From contig CAJNOQ010000016.1 in NCBI GenBank assembly GCA_905250885.1, positions 48,259 to 112,258 on the forward strand: DNA of 64,000 nt. The letters are read 5' to 3'. How positions within the stretch are numbered: position 1 is the stretch's first letter; every line of letters begins with the position of its first letter. The notes beneath the pieces were generated by a model. The model did no database searches and had not been told where the DNA came from. It saw only the letters and a program-made list of their open reading frames with translations. A program made the translations under genes and the position numbers. This stretch comes from Didymodactylos carnosus. Its lineage: Eukaryota > Rotifera > Eurotatoria > Philodinida > Philodinidae. Below, one piece after another: positions 62,113-64,000 of this stretch.

Positions 62113-63246
62113 ATTCAAAATTTTTCGTAAAAGCTCTATATTAACGTTAATTCGTTCGATTCAAGCAAACAAATTAGAACAAGGTAAGATGGAATTTGTT
62201 TGGCATATACTACCGACACAAAGAGTGGCATCTGGAGAGATTAACATGAACGTAATATGAGGGTTCTCCCTCTTTTTTGAAAAAATTTGGATTTTGAGTT
62301 GAGTATAGACCAATGGAGAGGAAAGTCTGAAATACAAAATGGAACCATAGCCAGAGATTCACAACTTTTACTGCAAAAATGATAAACTTTCTGAAGTTTT
62401 TGCTCAAAAGGCTGAAAAAACTCGACTGTTTTTAATTGCAAATTTTTCTCTTCTTTTCAGCCCCTTCTAAAAAATTTTTCTCACATTGCCTGATAGAGCG
62501 AAGTGTTCTCTTCACAATGAGATGTCTTACAGAATTTTTCAACCATGTTTCACGGAGATATAAGCATTGCCATAAATACCCTGAAAAACCTTTGTCTGAT
62601 GATACTTGTAATACACATAAAACTGGTACTTTCACATTACGACCTCTCGAAAATACCTGAGATACTTCAGGTCCGATCTCAGGTTCTAAATTTTTTTAAA
62701 GCATTTTCTTCAAGTTCAATTTTCTTTGTACGGAGTTTTCTAAAATCAAAATCGACGTTTTACAAAGGATTTTAAGCATTTTCTTGACTATCTCGAGAAG
62801 GAAAGCATATTTTTCGAAAACAATTTAGCATCTGAGATAGTGTCTGAAGTGTCTGTGATAAAACTTTGGGCTGGATCAGATCGTGTTTTCAAGGGATCGT
62901 AATATGGCTGGATAAAAATCGGGGTCTTCGAAAAATCTATGGACGAAAACATGTAAGCAAAATCTGGACAAACATACATTGATTGTCTTGTTTGGGAAAA
63001 AGGTTGGGATCAATCGGACCTTTGCTTTCCACCATTGCCAACAGAGTGAAAAAAGAGATGGAAGGATTCCCCTGATAAGATTTAGTCGGACACTTATTAT
63101 AATATGCCCTCTTGATAAGAATTCTGTTTCCTGAACTTTTAATTTGTTAAGTTTGTATGACCATACGGTAAAGTTACATTTCTTTCATATATAGTGGACT
63201 AAATGAAACTTCTTTGTTGTTTTAGAATATTAACTATTTACAAGAA

Positions 63247-63429
63247 ATGGGCTTTGGCGATCTTCTAATTGGTGGTGCTGTCGGTTTAGGAGCGTATGAA
63301 TTATTGAAACACCATCATCAACATCGTTATGGTTACGGAGGAAATTATGGATACGGGTATCCTTATGAATATCAATATCCACAATACTATGGTTACGGAT
63401 ATCCATCTTACGGCGGTTACTACTATTGA
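63247..63429 (+). CDS. Small Tyr/Gly-rich protein
   Basis: A 60-residue frame from ATG 63247 to TGA 63427-63429. It has a short hydrophobic Gly-zipper-like start (MGFGDLLIGGAVGLGAYELL), then a His cluster, then a tail of Tyr-Gly-Tyr repeats ending GYYY. There is no cleavable signal peptide. Such low-complexity Tyr/Gly tails occur in structural and phase-separating small proteins; the role here is unknown. A 5' UTR intron of about 1 kb (62184-63225) separates it from a TATA-bearing promoter. The fact that promoter, donor, acceptor and start codon all line up is the main argument that the gene is real. Confidence 0.65.
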   Translation: MGFGDLLIGGAVGLGAYELLKHHHQHRYGYGGNYGYGYPYEYQYPQYYGYGYPSYGGYYY

Positions 63430-64000
63430 GTCTGATGTACGTTTTTGTGATCTTATAATATATATCTGTAAATATGTATTAAATTTTGGATTATAAATAA
63501 AATAAAATGGTCGACAATTTGATTTTCAGATAAGAAATACTAACCTATAGTAAATGTGATTAGGTTTAAATACTTTTCTTGAATAATAAAGTCGGTACTT
63601 GCCGTTTTTCTAGAAGTAAAGTAGAGTTATAAATATTTGTCTTACTTACAAGTACTGGAATTGTTTTCTAGTTAATATTATCCAAGCGTTTCTGTATAAC
63701 AATAATTATAAAACAATAATTTCAATAACTATATAAATAATAATTGCTCTTGCAGTAAGTTAGTGACACTACCGCTGCATGATGATAGAAGTATAATTTG
63801 TAATGATGTTATAAACAATACCGACTAAAAGAATATTACGAGCTAATAAAAAGACATTTAAACAAAACATAAAATAGAGTACTGTGGGGTAAAAAGAGTC
63901 AGTTCACGAAATTTTCGTCGTAATTTCACTATTTCTTCTCCGTTTTTAACTGAAAAAATTCGATATTCACCACGATAGTAAAGCCGACAATTATCTACAC
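63430..64000. other. 3' flank and end of window, no feature seen
   Basis: Contains AATAAA near 63497, suitable for the preceding gene. The rest is AT-rich without recognised features. Confidence 0.45.

Noticed and set aside
62145-62165. tRNA B-box-like GTTCGATTC
   Set aside because: No matching A box or cloverleaf could be folded around it. It lies in the leader exon of the Tyr/Gly-rich gene.
62210-62979. Several short frames in the leader intron of the Tyr/Gly-rich gene
   Set aside because: They overlap on opposite strands, have no family resemblance, and lie between a clear donor (62184) and acceptor (63225).

Overview
The window reads as AT-rich metazoan nuclear DNA. Genes are broken by short spliceosomal introns (often 50-75 nt, GT..AG), and the identifiable proteins are animal families: PKA type II regulatory subunit, polyubiquitin identical to the animal consensus, prolyl 4-hydroxylase alpha, DNAJC9, a YTHDC2/Bgcn-type helicase-like protein and a multi-C2HC-finger protein. 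Compact genes, strong AT bias, Asn/Ser-rich low-complexity proteins and abundant small palindromic elements suggest a rotifer, perhaps a bdelloid. That assignment is inference; nothing in the window is diagnostic on its own.

Layout. 1-1.2 kb: 3' part of a PKA RII gene (+). 1.7-6.4 kb: three palindromic elements in gene-free DNA. 7.4-9.6 kb (-): 11-exon C2HC zinc-finger gene. 10.6-11 kb (+): small secreted protein. 15.0-15.6 kb (+): Asn-rich orphan. 16.4-23.7 kb (-): long YTHDC2/Bgcn-like gene whose helicase motifs have decayed and which shows no YTH domain. 24.2-25.0 kb (-): small coiled-coil gene. 26-28.1 kb (-): broken BTB gene. 29.2-31.1 kb (+): DNAJC9, with nested hAT-type MITEs in its last intron. 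31.8-32.2 kb (-): 134-residue orphan. 32.3-35.2 kb: nested palindromes. 37.3-38.5 kb (+): four-EF-hand protein. 39.1-41.4 kb: two large inverted-repeat elements. 43.0-44.1 kb (-): intronless PhyH-family dioxygenase. 45.3-48.5 kb (-): Ser/Asn-rich orphan with a 2.2 kb intron. 49.8-51.3 kb (-): MFS transporter with a 12-nt microexon. 52.3-57.4 kb (-): prolyl 4-hydroxylase alpha with a pair of 71-nt alternative exons. 58.4-59.9 kb (+): five-unit polyubiquitin gene. 60.6-60.9 kb: second copy of the hAT-type MITE. 62.1-63.4 kb (+): TATA-driven gene for a 60-residue Tyr/Gly-rich protein.

The genes show no shared pathway; this is ordinary metazoan gene order. The points most worth follow-up are the degenerate YTHDC2/Bgcn homologue, the two equal-length alternative exons of the prolyl 4-hydroxylase gene, the hAT MITE family with exact 8-bp target duplications and a nested insertion, the two-unit duplication history of the ubiquitin gene, and the density of about a dozen fold-back elements. 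All exon boundaries were read by eye from splice signals and reading frame and have no transcript support.
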